NCBI GenBank assembly: GCA_034509925.1
Contig: CM067536.1
Location: forward strand, 8,474,501 to 8,538,500
DNA length: 64,000 nt
Direction of reading: 5' to 3'
From: Hirudinaria manillensis
Taxonomy: Eukaryota > Annelida > Clitellata > Hirudinida > Hirudinidae
The stretch's first letter is position 1. Each line of letters opens with the position of its first letter. The position numbers were made by a program, and so were the translations under genes. The notes beneath the pieces are model-generated. The model ran no database searches and was not told where the DNA came from. It was given only the letters and a program-made list of their open reading frames with translations. Shown here piece after piece: positions 1 to 12,236 of the stretch.

Positions 1-1092
1 TGTTATTATAAATGTCAAGTTATTTACTTATTTGATATGCAACCAAAGTTGTTGATAAAAAAAAGTCTTTGAATGTCCCTGAAACCAGAAATTCTTAAGT
101 AATTCAATTGAACTTTGATGCAAACTCATAAAAACATGTCAACACATTTTTATAGAGCCAAATCTAATTTGCATCAATTGATGTTCAAACATCAACAGAG
201 CTTTTCATTGATGGCAGTTGAAATGCTAATGACCCGTGAATTTCAACATTCATGATTCGTCTTTTAAAAAACTGCCTCGAAGTTCTGAACTCTGTTTTAT
301 GTGCTTTCCTTTGTCGTGGAAATAATTTTTAAGAAATAAAATCAATTCTTGAGGACACAAGGTCAGTTTTGGTAGTTCAAAAGTGGCAAATTGTCTACTT
401 TTTAAAAAATCCTTGTTGCTTCGAGGCTGGCAATGAATTGCTTTTGTACAAAGTGATGATCTCTCTTTTACTGCTTGTCTGTTGACATCAAAGCAACACT
501 TGAGAGCTACTTTGCTTCGATCATCTGACTTTTCTAACAATAATTTATCAGCAGATAACCACAGGTTGAAAGCAGTAATTTCGTCGGTTCTTCGGTAAGT
601 TATTAGCACATCTATTGTTAATTTCTTGTGGCCAATCCCTGCCAATTTTTCTTGTATGCTTCGATTTGCTGATTTCTTTGGCCTGGAGAAAACCCTTTTT
701 TTTTGTCAGAAGAGAAACATTGTTGTTATCATTTGTGAACTCATTGGTTGATTCAATAAAGTTTTTAATAACTTTTAAGGGTCAAATATTATTCAATGAA
801 TTGACTTTATTAGAAATCCATGAATTAAGTTTCTCGAGCATCATTCTCGTTAGAACTCTGAGGACCTAGTAATGATCTTTTTATAATTACAGATATTACA
901 TTATTATTATTTTATAATTATAATTATTTTACAAAGCTAAATTAATTTCATAAACACAACATTAATAATTGCAATTAATGCATGATAAATTTTACAATTA
1001 TTAAGTACATAAGTTAATGTCATTATCATGATAATATGATTTTCTCACCCCATCCATCCACCTCTGTTTCTCCACCTGGCAGTCGATTCGAC
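1..1092. other. AT-rich flank with one weak minus-strand ORF
   Basis: No gene here can be supported with confidence. The minus strand carries an uninterrupted 131-codon ORF at 645-250, unusually long for such AT-rich DNA. It has no recognisable domain and no obvious splice partners. The stretch from about 870 to 1020 is A/T-only low-complexity sequence. Just before the transporter start there is a pyrimidine-rich tract ending in AG at 1081-1082, which looks like a splice acceptor for a 5' UTR exon. Confidence 0.4.
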
Positions 1093-3148
1093 ATGAAGTA
1101 CGTGGAAAGCCGACAGGATCTCCTGGTGGACGCCGTGGCTCCAGACGGGGGGTGGGGTTGGGTCGTGGTGGCCGCCTCCTTCTACTGCTGCGCTGTCATC
1201 GACGGGTTCAGCTCCGTCGTGGGGGTACTGCTGCCGAAACTCATCGACCACTACGAGGGCACCTCGGCCAGCACCATGGCCCTGGCGGGGTCGCTGTACG
1301 CCGGGATGTTTCTGCTGTCCGGTAGGTTTCCGGGTTTAGGTTATTAATATTATTGAGATTTTAATGACCGGAGTTAAATGTGTCGAAATTCTTTTGGTTG
1401 TAAGGGTTATTGCTGTAATAATTTTTGTTGTTGAAATTTCAATTATTTCAATTGGTCCAAAGATCAAGTGAATCAATTAGTTGTGAACATTTATGTTTTC
1501 TGTCAAGGCAAACAAGATTAAGAGAAATCGTGATCTCTATCAACATTCATCATCATCATCACCACCATCATCATCAATATTCCTCCTCATCATCACCACC
1601 ATCATCAACATTCCTCCTCCTCCTCGTCATCATCATCACCACCATCATCATCGGTCACTACTTTTCTTTTTTAAGGATCAATAATTCAATCACCAGATCT
1701 GGCTACTTGTTAGCATCATCTTATTATTTTTTTAAATAATTCTTTTTTCATTTAATTCCTCCTAAATAAACAAAATCAGTTTCCTTGGAACATTTCAGGA
1801 ATCATTGCTAGCTGCTTGATAAACAAGTTCGGTTGCAAGGCAACCACCATCGTCGGGAGTCTCATCACGACAGCTTCTTTCTTGGCCAGCACCTTCGCTC
1901 CGACAGCACAGGTCTTCATACTGCTCTTTGGCGTTTGCGGAGGTCAGTTTGCCTGGTGCGAGCACGTCTTCGATCATGCGGGCGAGGCAATATAATAATG
2001 TCAACATCATAAATGTTATTGTTGTGATCATCGCCAGGGTTCGGCATAGGCTTGGTCTATCTGCCGGCATCCGTTATGGTCAACTACTACTTCTACCACA
2101 GGAGGGGACTGGCCAATGGCATCTCGTGTTCGGGCTCTGGAGCAGGCATTCTGATCCTCTCCCCTTTGGCAGATTTCCTGGCTGAGCTCTATGGCTGGAA
2201 GGGATGCCTGATGATAATGGCTGGAGTGGCCCTGCAGTGTGTGGCCTGTGGCGCCCTCATGCGCCCCCTGACGGCCAAGATCGTCCGTTGTGGACCGGAG
2301 GCCATCAGGGATCTCCAGCAGCTCCAGCCAGACTCCAGGAGGGATTCGATTGTCATCAGGCCAACATTCGAGAGCTTCCTGGATGAGGACGAGGATGCTG
2401 ACCAGGCAGACGATGGGTCGAAGGTCGCGGTGAACGAAGAGTCACCAAAGAACTCCGACCTGGACGTGGATAGGGGCCGATCGGCCAAGCCCGGGAGGGG
2501 GCTGCGTGACCTCGTGCTCCGGAACGCCGGACGCCCGCTCGGAAAGAACATCTCCTCGACCGCAACCAAGGGCAAGAAGAACGGGGTTACCAGGTCCAAC
2601 ACGGAGCTCACCTCCTGGGCCCACGTTCATGCCCTCTCATCATCGTCTGTCGTCATCTTCAGGCACCAGCCTGGTGCTCTTAACAGGAGGTCGAGGCAGA
2701 CCTCCGAGTGCATCTCGCTCTTTGAGCATCGCAATCCGAAAATGTCTTTCTCGTCCATCAACGACGGCCGACAGTTTCCATCGAGCGCCCTGCCAGGCGT
2801 CATCCTCGAGAACATCCCACTCCGTCTGTCGCACGGTCAGTCAGTCGTGGCCGGACAAGTGGAAGTCCCGCCCCTCAAGAAGATTGACATCTTCTATAGC
2901 GGGAGCATTGCCACCCTGACCAGGGCCGTGTCCCAGTGCCCCGGGTTTCCGTCATCGGCCATCATCAACAGTCTAGGGATCAGCCAGTACTTGAGTCAAG
3001 AGGTCAGCATGATGTTGTTGTCATTGTTGCCACTGATATGTGCAATGATGGATGCTCTAGTAATAATACTAGAGCAGTGTATTGACATTTTAGAGTAACA
3101 GCTGTTTTAAAGTGTTTTGTAAATTTCTAAAAGTTATAAATTTAGTAA

Positions 3149-3179
<31 letters not shown>

Positions 3180-4937
3180 CAATGATAAGTATAACATATA
3201 TAAATCTAGATATGTCTTTCTAAATTTTAAAATTTCCTTTTCGTAAATAAATATATAATAATAATAATATTATTAATAATGATAAGTATAACGTATATTA
3301 ACCTAGACATATCTTTCTAGATGGCAGTTCTTTAGCAAACGCTGAGAAAAACTCGGTAAATGACCTGATAAATCTCTTGATAAAGTTCAAGCCACCATTT
3401 CAAAAGCCTCGTCGCAGTCTTTCCACCGACCCAATTTTTCCGAGCAGATTTCAAAGCCTCCGGCACTGGAAACCCTCGAGATCATTCCAGAAAAGGAGCC
3501 CCAGCGGCCGCAGTGCCCCCGGATCAGACGGATCTTCGACAAAGTGAACGGCGTCTTGGATCTCGGTCTCCTGGCCAACATCCCCTTCCTCGTCATCTCC
3601 ATCAGCTCCGTCTTCATCCAGCTCGGCTTCTTCATTCCGATACTTTTCCTGTCCGATCACGCCCAGAAACTCGGGCTGACGGCCAAAGAGGGCGCCATCC
3701 TTCTCTCCGTACTGGGTAGGTATATTTACCAGGCAGAGAATGTCATTAATGGCCATTAATTGAAGTGTCGGATGAAAATCGTTTTTAAATTATCAGATTC
3801 CATTGTTTTATTTTTTAAATGAGCATGTTTTTGAACTGAGATCTTAATTAAACTCATAAGAATAATAATAATAATAATAAATGGCTGTTATTGGGAATAT
3901 TGATAAGAACAATCTCTTTACACATGAAAATAATACAGGAGAATAGATATATTAAAAAAATGTTATATCTAAAAATATCTATATATATATATATATAGTT
4001 AATACATAATTAAATAAACATTTTTTTAACATTTAAATATTTCTTCTTATTATTATTATTATACCACATTTGTCACTGAGACTAATACTACTGCTGCAAC
4101 TATCGCAGGTGGTGCCAACATGATCGGAAGGGCTCTGGCGGGCGGACTGGCCACTGTCAGTTGCTTCAACGTCCTCCACTTAAACTGCCTGAGTCTCGTC
4201 GTCTCTGGACTCTTGACGGGCTTCGTCTTTGCCTTCACGAACTTTGTCACTCTCATCCTTTACAGCGCCCTCTTTGGGCTCTTTGTCGGTGAGCGGACGC
4301 TTTCGTCATTTGAATTAATTGTAAGGGGGGGAGGATTGTCTTGATTGCAGGGGGCCTTGTGCTGTGGCCATGGTGCTGGACCACCCCTAAACCATTTTGG
4401 GGTTTTTAATTAGTTAAATAAAATTGGGATGACTCATTATTATTATTAGTAAAATAGGTGTAGTAGTACTCGCATTATATTCTATTATTGTTATTATTAC
4501 TCATTATTTATTTGTTTGTTTATTACTATCCAGCATTCTTCACTCCACTCACTCCGCTCTTCCTGGTGAAATATCTGGGCCTTGAGAAACTCACCAACTC
4601 CTTCGGTCTCCTTTCCATGATCAAGGGCCTGGCGACCATGGCCGGGCCACCCCTGGCAGGTTGTCGTCTGACATCTATTTGTTTATTTATTTATTTATTT
4701 ATAAATTTCTTGTTGATAAATCACCAACCTTTTTCTTTAAATTAAAAATCTTTTTTTCTTGCCAATTTAGCTGCCCTGTACTTTCTCAACCATTCCTACG
4801 ACACAACGTTCCTGTTCGGAGGAGCCATGTTCCTCTGCGCTGGGCTTTTCTTCTACCTCCTTGCCTTCCTCCAGTGTAACCTTCAGTCCATCCTGCAGGA
4901 GTGCGCCATCTTGCACAGAGAGAAGGAGCCGGAATGA
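1093..4937 (+). CDS. SLC16A: SLC16 monocarboxylate transporter-like protein, 7 exons
   Basis: Major-facilitator carrier of the plasma membrane, expected to move monocarboxylates or related small organic acids; the substrate cannot be read from sequence. Exons are 1093-1321, 1799-1942, 2038-3002, 3418-3715, 4109-4288, 4534-4659 and 4771-4937; phases agree and give 702 aa. The MCT signature DGGWGW lies at residues 18-23 just before TM1. A second family motif ([13 protein letters not shown]) follows near residue 145. TM7-12 are encoded by exons 4-7. I chose ATG 1093 because an AG acceptor at 1081-1082 suggests upstream sequence is a 5' UTR exon; ATG 1036 is the alternative and is in frame. Exon 4 could also begin at 3448, which is in phase. 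The cytosolic loop between TM6 and TM7 is about 290 residues, far longer than in vertebrate MCT1-4, and rich in Ser and Arg. Confidence 0.92.
1545..1665. repeat. Imperfect CAT/CAC triplet tract in SLC16 intron 1
   Basis: A run of ATC, CAC and TCC triplets with interruptions lies between exons 1 and 2 of the transporter. It opens spurious His- and Ser-rich frames and is not coding. Confidence 0.85.
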
Positions 4938-7336
4938 CCGATCGACAGAGAGGAGCGATGAAAGCCGTCCATCCATCTGTTGTTCATTCATTCATTCCTA
5001 AGCGAAGTTTGTGCCATATGTGCGCTTTTAGAAGACATTGTCCCCTTTGGAAATGGAATGCAAACCTTAATTCCAGCCGTGCTTGCTCTGAACATCTGAA
5101 CATCCCTGGTAATATTAAACTATTACGTGGCATCCATCTGCCCGTGTGTAGATCTGAGCTTTCTGGGCATGTTAACTGTTCGTGTTGTGTCCAAAATTCT
5201 AAAATTTTGATTTTATTTTCTGAAATTAATTTGGAAATTTAACGAAGCACGAAATCCACCCCACTTTTATTTTCACTTTTGATTGAGAATTGGTCTCAAA
5301 TATTAATTATTAAAATTAAATATGAACATATTAATTCATCGTTTGAGATCCTAAACCCGTACCCAAATTAACCGACGACGTCTTAGTACGGATTCTTGGC
5401 TTAGTTGCTTCAGTTGCCTCTTCTGAAAAGCACATTTCAAATGTTAATAGCAATAAGTGGCAATCATTGGAGTGGTATTTGGTTTGTGGATCTGCCCGTG
5501 TACAGACTCCCTGGGTCTTTAAGTGCATGTTCTTGGCAGTCAGTACTGTGTAACGTGGTAGAATTGCATGCAAAGTCTGTACTGAAACTCTGTACTAGAA
5601 ACTTTTGTGACCGTCGAAGTTAAAAGAGACTCGTCGCAGTCTGAGATTTCATCATCTATGATGCTAAGAGATTAATATTAACTACAGTTAACGAATTCTC
5701 TTGCATGCGATTATAATATTTCGTTATGTTTGTTTATCTCGTCCGCACGATTATTCACGTGTTTCGCTTGAGTGCGTGGTCGTTTAGGAAAATATTTTTC
5801 TCGTTTGAGCAATTATTAGCTGCAGAAAGCCATTTGAAGTCTCATCATTCTGAAATTCTTGGGAAGTTGTGGCTTTTTAAAACTTAATTTTCGTGCCATT
5901 GGAAGAAAGTATTTCACGTATTTGATCTAAATGTTATCCACATTCACTTTTTGCTACCCTTATTAGCTAACATTTTAACTATTATTATTATTATTATGAT
6001 TTACTGGATACATCTATTTCATTATAATGCCATATTGCAACAAGCTTTATGTCATCTAAGTTCATATAATTTCTCAACACGTCTCAATGTGCTTCGGTGG
6101 TTTCCAATATTTTCTCGGATGCGTTCACTTCTCCAACCGATGTGCATCCACACCAATTCCTTGGTGTTTTGTGTGTCCAATTTTAGTTTTGTTTTCCAAT
6201 TTTTTGCTCTTAATTTCTATTTATTTCACTTATTTTGTTATAATTTTCTAATCCTTTGCAATGGATTATACTCGAAATAGATGAAATTAAGGAAACTGTT
6301 TATTAACTTTTTCGGAAACACTGCCATGCCCGTTTGGCAACCGTTTTGTAACAAACATTCTTTGACTTTGTTTGTCTGATGTTTGGCATTGTATGCTTTG
6401 CATTCATGTTGCTTGTATTTGTATACATGTGTTACACTATGGCCAATCAAGTTCCCCCATCCTATCACATCATCAGGAATGCATTACCATTAAGAAAGCC
6501 GTTGCTTGGTCCAATTATTTCGCTTTTCTAAGTCGTTCATTCCGTTTTTGTAATATTTTATATTTTCCCATTGATAAATACTATAATGTTTCGTTGTAAT
6601 AATTCATTGTTAATTTAAATTTTAATGTCAGACCAAAATATTTCAAAACGAATTCATAGGTCCAAATCAATTGGTCGGTTGTAAAATCTCACGTTGCTTG
6701 CCATGGCTACTAGTCTTCACCAGGCTTGACTTTCGTTCGAGGTTGTGAATGTCAGAAATTTCAATTTTTCAAAGTTTATTTGTGCATCTTCACTTTGAAA
6801 CTGATTTTTTTTCTTTGATGTTGTCGGATTTTTTTTAAAATGTATTTGTATATTGTTTTATAAAAACCTTAGGAATTTGCTGATTAAACGTCTAATAGAA
6901 AAAAATGTCGGTCTATGTTTTGACGAATCAGAAGTGTTCACTCATACAAGTATTCAATGTCAGGTGTGCAACAACTTATTGATTCGTAGCGCTCGATAAA
7001 GTTCGAACATACCGGCTTGGATGTTGCCTCTCTCTGTTTGCCAATTGAGCATTCCTAATTATCCATCGAGAATTGAATGGGCGCCGATATTCGATCAATG
7101 GCAGGTCAAAAACTGCCAGCAAAAAATGCATGAATGCAATTGTTACGCGAAGCTCCACAGCTCGACATATTAGACTCGTTATCGGTCGATATTTCGACAA
7201 AACGTACTGTGCAGTCGCCTTGAGAAAAATCACACAAAGTTCAGCTTAGAGAGGTACCTTCGTCTTTTTCTCTTTTCAAATCATCTTGATGCATCTGTTT
7301 TGTTGACGTTCAAGGTTTTAGGAGACCACAGTCGAA
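4938..7336. other. Spacer between SLC16 and copper transporter genes
   Basis: About 2.4 kb, presumably beginning with the 3' UTR of the transporter. Both strands show only short, AT-rich open frames without family features. A loosely repeated segment occurs near 5125-5180 and 5470-5530 (shared words such as tctgcccgtgt and gcatgtt). I see no RNA gene or mobile element. Confidence 0.5.
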
Positions 7337-8672
7337 ATGCTACATAGCGAGACAAGCCAGCCGACGCACACAGCAGACGATCACGGAAGTGGCATGTATA
7401 TTAATACACACATCGCAAACACCATATTGTTTAAAAGTTGGGAAACCACTTCGTGGCAAGGTGATTAATAATTTAATTGTTTAATTCTATAGAAATGTAC
7501 ATTTCTTATTTAACGCTCAACGACTCTATTCGTTATAACTTGTTAAAATTGTTTTGTCTTATTCTGTGCTCATATTCGCATTTATTTCTGCCATTTTTAG
7601 TGATTATTTGTGGCTTTATATTAGGTTTCTCATTTAAGTACTGTATCTTAACTCAGTGTGAGCAACATCTGTTCTACTTCTTTATTTTTTTAAAGCATTC
7701 GGTATTAAAAACAGTTTAACCACTTTAGTTTGGCTGTTCAACGATATATCTACTTGGTGAACTTCGTTTAATTTTATCTTACAAAACTTTAGGTTGAAGA
7801 TAAAGTTTAAATGTATTTGTTTATTTAAAAATATTATCAACTTTTGATATTACTTGCGTAGAACTTTTACTGGCCTGTCTGTTCACTGCTACCATTGGAT
7901 TCTTGCATCAAAAGATCGTTGATCTGAGAGATGGTGGTGTCATATCATCCGACAAGTCGTGTTCAACTGCTAAGGTACATCCAATATTCATACTACTTAT
8001 TGCTTTTCAGGTAAAAGACAAAAGTGTTGAATGATCCAATGTTAACTGAAGTTAATAGTTTAAAATAATAGTAAAAATAATTGCCAGGAGGAAGAAACGA
8101 GCAAAAATTGGTTCAAAAATGTCAATTAGGTGAATTGAGTCGTACATGTAAAGGTTTTGTACACTTTTCTAGGCAAGCGTCGAAGATAAATCAAAACAGG
8201 ACCAGCCATCAGAAGAGACGAAGCTGACTGAGAAGAAGGGAACAGTGAGTTCGAGGTGATGCATTTGTGTATTAGTTCGCGAATTATTACTGCCCCAACG
8301 TCACTAATTTGAAACTGCTTTAGAATATAATTGAGATTAATAAATGTTAAGTTTGCAATAATATGTAGCAGGTCCATAGCTAGATTATATCTATCGAGTT
8401 TTTAAGGTAAAATCTTTAGTTTTCATTCCTCAAATCAACCGAAGTGCATTTTGTTTCTTTCCATCACCAGATTCGTTTTTCCGAGTAGACATAATCTCGG
8501 CCAGACTGTTTTGTTCTTCTTTCAAGTCTGGCTTGCCCTGATAAGCATGTTACTAGTCATGACATTCAATATCTACATCTGCTTGGCCCTGACTCTGGGC
8601 AAAACCTTGGGCTTTTTCTTCTTCAATTGGATGAACGAAATTTCATCAAAACGAGATACCAAAACAAGTTAA
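7337..8672 (+). CDS. SLC31A: CTR-type high-affinity copper transporter (SLC31 family)
   Basis: Homotrimeric Cu(I) uptake channel of the plasma membrane or endomembranes. Exons 7337-7460, 7862-7974, 8173-8255 and 8471-8672 join in phase to 173 aa. The N-terminal tail has several His and Met residues but no classical Met-rich clusters. TM1 lies at about residues 42-62. TM2 carries MxxxM (M133, M137), the copper selectivity motif of the family, and TM3 carries GxxxG (G150, G154), the helix-packing motif. The last donor was placed at 8255, where a GTGATG donor leaves phase 2 to match the acceptor at 8470; the nearer GTGAGT at 8245 would put a stop in frame. The C-terminal HCH motif of human CTR1 is absent, which is more like CTR2 or truncated forms. 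Identification rests on TM motifs and length. Confidence 0.92.
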
Positions 8673-9252
8673 ACAGATTGTCGGAGATGGCAAAAATCAG
8701 CTCTAAAATCAATAAACGGAAACAATTAGTCTCGTAACAAAACGCCATCGACTTGCATTAATCACGCTCGGCGGCAGATGTTTTAATTGGAGTCTTTTGG
8801 GACGCCATTTTGAGATCCTGCCTTGCTTTTTTGATATTATGTCGGTTCTGGATTAAGGGCGTATATTCTATGGAATAATTTTTTATGTGATCGACTCCTT
8901 ATCCGTGCTTCTCTTATCGTCTGCTCTTTGCACCATTATCGCGCGAACTTCGTGGCCTGCAATGCATATACAAGTCGATTCTCGAATGCAAAGTGCTCAA
9001 TATTACGTTATTATTTTTTTAATGAATTTTTCTCGATGCATCTGTCTGTGATTTGTTGATACAAAAATGGGGTACATAATGGTTGAATCAGTGATTCAGT
9101 GTTTCTAATAATTCATTGTTGCTAATGTTTTTGAATTCATGATGATATCAGTTTAACGGGTTACAAATTATTTAATAAAAAATATTCAATTGTTATAACT
9201 CATGTTTTCTTCATATATTCATTCAAATGACCAGGGAAGTGGGGACTGCAAA
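8673..9252. other. Convergent spacer, copper transporter to GSTK1
   Basis: Holds the 3' UTRs of two convergent genes. No further ORF or structured element is evident. A TTTAAT near 9170 is ATTAAA on the minus strand and may be the poly(A) signal of the GST gene. Confidence 0.5.
8711..8716 (+). promoter_or_regulatory. Polyadenylation signal of the copper transporter
   Basis: A canonical AATAAA lies 38 bases after the stop codon of the CTR gene, implying a very short 3' UTR. Confidence 0.6.
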
Positions 9253-11684
9253 TCACAGCTTTGCTAGGTTTGTCAAAGGCCCTTCATACTTCTCACCTAG
9301 AAAATAGTTTTAAAAATATTTCAGAACATTTGACAAATTTCCATTACTGAGAATATAAACATAGTTTACTCCCTCTATCAGTGTTAATTATGCATACATC
9401 ATCCAGACCACTAGACTTTGCAGAGGGGAATTTCTAAAATGTAAACAGAATAGGCCTAGGGAGAGCAGATCTATTGGGAGTTCCCCCTCCCAAAGATGCC
9501 TGGATGAAACATGAGATTCAATTGGACTTGATTATAAATACCGATCAGGGATGCCAAAAGTTCCATTCTGTCTGAGCCAAAGAGCATGTGTTCCGTCCCA
9601 TTCTGGTCCCTGCACGTTATCACTGGTGCACCGAATGCCTTTTAGAAAGGACACGAGTTGGGGCAAAGAAATTCAGAATAGAATATTGAATAAAATAAAG
9701 TTCAGAAAAAAACCTTGGCGTCAATTGCTTCTTGGGTGTTTCGTTTGAGTTTTTCAGACGTTGACTTTTCTTTGGAAAGATCCAAGAGTTGCTCGGCTTG
9801 AGACTCATCGAAACCAACTTTTGCAAGCACCTGGTGTAAAGTTAGGCCAAAAGTTTGACTTGGTGTAGCAGTCGTTAATATTTCGTTAATATTTATAATG
9901 CAGGCAGATAGATAGCTCAGAGAAAATCAATTTATATGATATATATAATATATATGTATATAATATACATATTTTTCTCAAACCAACTGTCAGGCAAAGA
10001 TTCATTGGTCGTTTCAAAAAACAATTTTTGTTTCAACAACTCAACTTACTGCTTTCAAGCTGTCATCATCACAAATATCTTCATCCTTTACAGTAAATTA
10101 ATGTGTTTAATTTGGATTAATAATAATAATGATAACTAATTAACTGATCGTTCAAAGCATCAGAAAAAGCAGTAAAAAAATAAAATCAAAATCACACAAC
10201 AAGGAATTAATTCTGTATTCAAAAGAAAAAAAAGTGAACCAGAAACATGAACAGAAAAATGAACTAGAGAAAATAATAAGATAAATATGATACTAGAGAA
10301 AATAATAAGACAAATATGATACTAGAGAAAATGATAAGTTAAATATGATACTAGAGAAAATAATAAGATAAATATGATACTAGAGAAAATAATAAGTTTA
10401 GAACTAACGCGACTCCAAATTCTCATCCAGAGTTCTCTGGAAACGTCTTCCACTTTGTCCGGTTGCGTCGTCTGCATGGCCGTCACGAGTCTCTGAGCAG
10501 CCAAAGAACCTTTCGTCAACATGACTTTCATGACATCCTAGCAGCAGACGTCGTAAGGTTCGATAGAACGAGATTTAAATTCAATTTAATCATTTTTAAT
10601 TTTAATTTATAAATTTCGTATTTATCTTGCTTACCTCAGCTCGAGAAAATGTTGTTAAAAAATAATTTTTATATAATAATATTAATCATAAAAAAAAAAT
10701 TATCATTGGAATAAATGTATAATTATTATGGAAACATTGTCATTGAAAATTATTATGAATATAAAATTGTTATTTAAATTAATTTTTATAATTAATACGA
10801 AATTTTACGAAAAATATTTACTTAATATTACCATGCATATGGAATGAAGTTTCAGGTGAATCCAAGCAATTGTTGCGAATTTTAAGGCAATTATTTTTAG
10901 TTTTCAAATACTTTTTTTTTTAATTTTTAATAATTTAATTTGTAATAATTTAAAGTTAAAAAAGGTGATTTAAAAACCTTAGGAATGTTAATTGGGATGT
11001 TGTAGAACTTGGAAAGTCTCTTTAGGTCGTGGTTCATGTAAATTCCCTTCTTTTTGACCAACATCGGTGGCGAATTACCTGAATAATTATCGATAAAAAC
11101 CTCAATAATAGTTTAATAATAATAATAATATTATTAATATTATTGATAATATGTATTACTCGGTCATAATATTAATAATATTATTAATGATGATGATGAT
11201 GGCGACGACGACGACGATGATGATAATAATAATAATACAAATAATTTGCAAATGGCATACATCTGCAATACAAGTTTAAATTTGTCAGAACAGTTATAAA
11301 GCTGGGACAATTGCATCAAGGCAATATGTAAAAGTTTGAAATTGGTTAAAGATTATTTTACCAGCTTCCTTGATCACAGCCCCAAGAAGGAATGGCTTGA
11401 AAACCAAATCCATGTTCCACTTTTGTTTATATCTACACAGAACCTGCAACAATTTGTTGATTTCTAGAGTTATTTCAAATGTATCATGGGTTCTTAATTC
11501 TTTAGACAACTCGGTCTTTAAGTTTATCAAGCTGACAACATTTCCAAATGCAATTTCCATTAAATTTCATTCATTCATCATTTTTACGAAATGATTAAAC
11601 AACCTCAAAGCCGATCCAGGAATACGGAGAAATGACATCATAAAATAAATTGACCCGCTTAGCTAGGACATTCGCAGCTGCCAT
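9253..11684 (-). CDS. GSTK1: Glutathione S-transferase kappa, 8 exons
   Basis: DsbA-fold glutathione transferase, normally mitochondrial or peroxisomal, conjugating or reducing small electrophiles and peroxides. Exons on the minus strand are 11684-11604, 11443-11362, 11078-10978, 10537-10409, 10085-10050, 9830-9714, 9638-9542 and 9296-9253. All phases agree and the product is 228 aa, matching the usual 226 or so. The N-terminus has YDVISPYSW with the catalytic Ser at residue 19. The second exon has LCRYKQKW, followed by GNSPP and GIYMNHDLKRL; the helical insert has KGSLAA and SRELWMRIWSR; the C-terminal thioredoxin-fold part has FGAPV with the cis-Pro and HMLFGSDRMELLA. The 36-base exon 5 (DEDI) bridges the helical domain. 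The gene is divergently arranged with CEP41, 552 bases apart. Confidence 0.96.
10262..10398. repeat. 32-bp minisatellite, about 4 copies, in GSTK1 intron 4
   Basis: Near-identical units of the type actagagaaaataataag plus aytaaatatgat follow each other four times with single-base differences. It lies between exons 4 and 5 of GSTK1. Confidence 0.85.
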
Positions 11685-12236
11685 TTTGCGGAACAAAGAG
11701 TCTGCAGAATTCCTCAAAGACCACAAACTCCCGAAACAAAGTCTGCGTTTACAAACAGGGCCCCTTCAATGCTCGGTCGAATAAAGCGCTCTCACTGCTT
11801 TCTAGCTTTATTGCGTTTATCCAACAAAGAATGAAATAAATTCTTTGTAAGTAGTTTTGGAAATGTGGGTCCCATATGCAAAGTCCAAAGGCCGTCTGAT
11901 CGAAGCTGTGCCAGAGTACTTGCTCACATCTTGTGCGCTCAAACTTTTACTAAATAATCAGTAAATGTTTCAGACCCGTCACCAAAATAAATAAAACTTT
12001 TTTAATCAAGAAAATGCTCTGATTAAAAGAAAAATTGGTGAATAAGTTTTTGATTTCAAGTTTCTCACAGTAGTTTATTAATTTATTCGAACCATAGCAT
12101 TAAAAATACAAAAATGTAAATATAAATGAATATATTTGTCAGTTTTATTAGATAGTGTATTAAAATTTGAAGATAATCCCTCTCTGACCTGTTTTGAAAA
12201 CTAGTATTTTCGTTGACAACCGTGTTTTGATTGAAG
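11685..12236. promoter_or_regulatory. Divergent GSTK1/CEP41 intergenic region
   Basis: 552 bases separate the two start codons, which point away from each other, so both promoters must lie here unless upstream noncoding exons exist. Base composition falls from mixed near GSTK1 to AT-rich near CEP41. I see no clear TATA box; the arrangement is typical of shared bidirectional promoters of housekeeping and ciliary genes. Confidence 0.45.

Noticed and set aside
2189-2630. Minus-strand ORFs antisense to SLC16 exon 3
   Set aside because: They are shadows of a G+C-rich coding exon with no independent support.
5951-6280. 109-residue hydrophobic ORF in the spacer
   Set aside because: It is AT-rich, of biased composition, with no family motif or splice partners.
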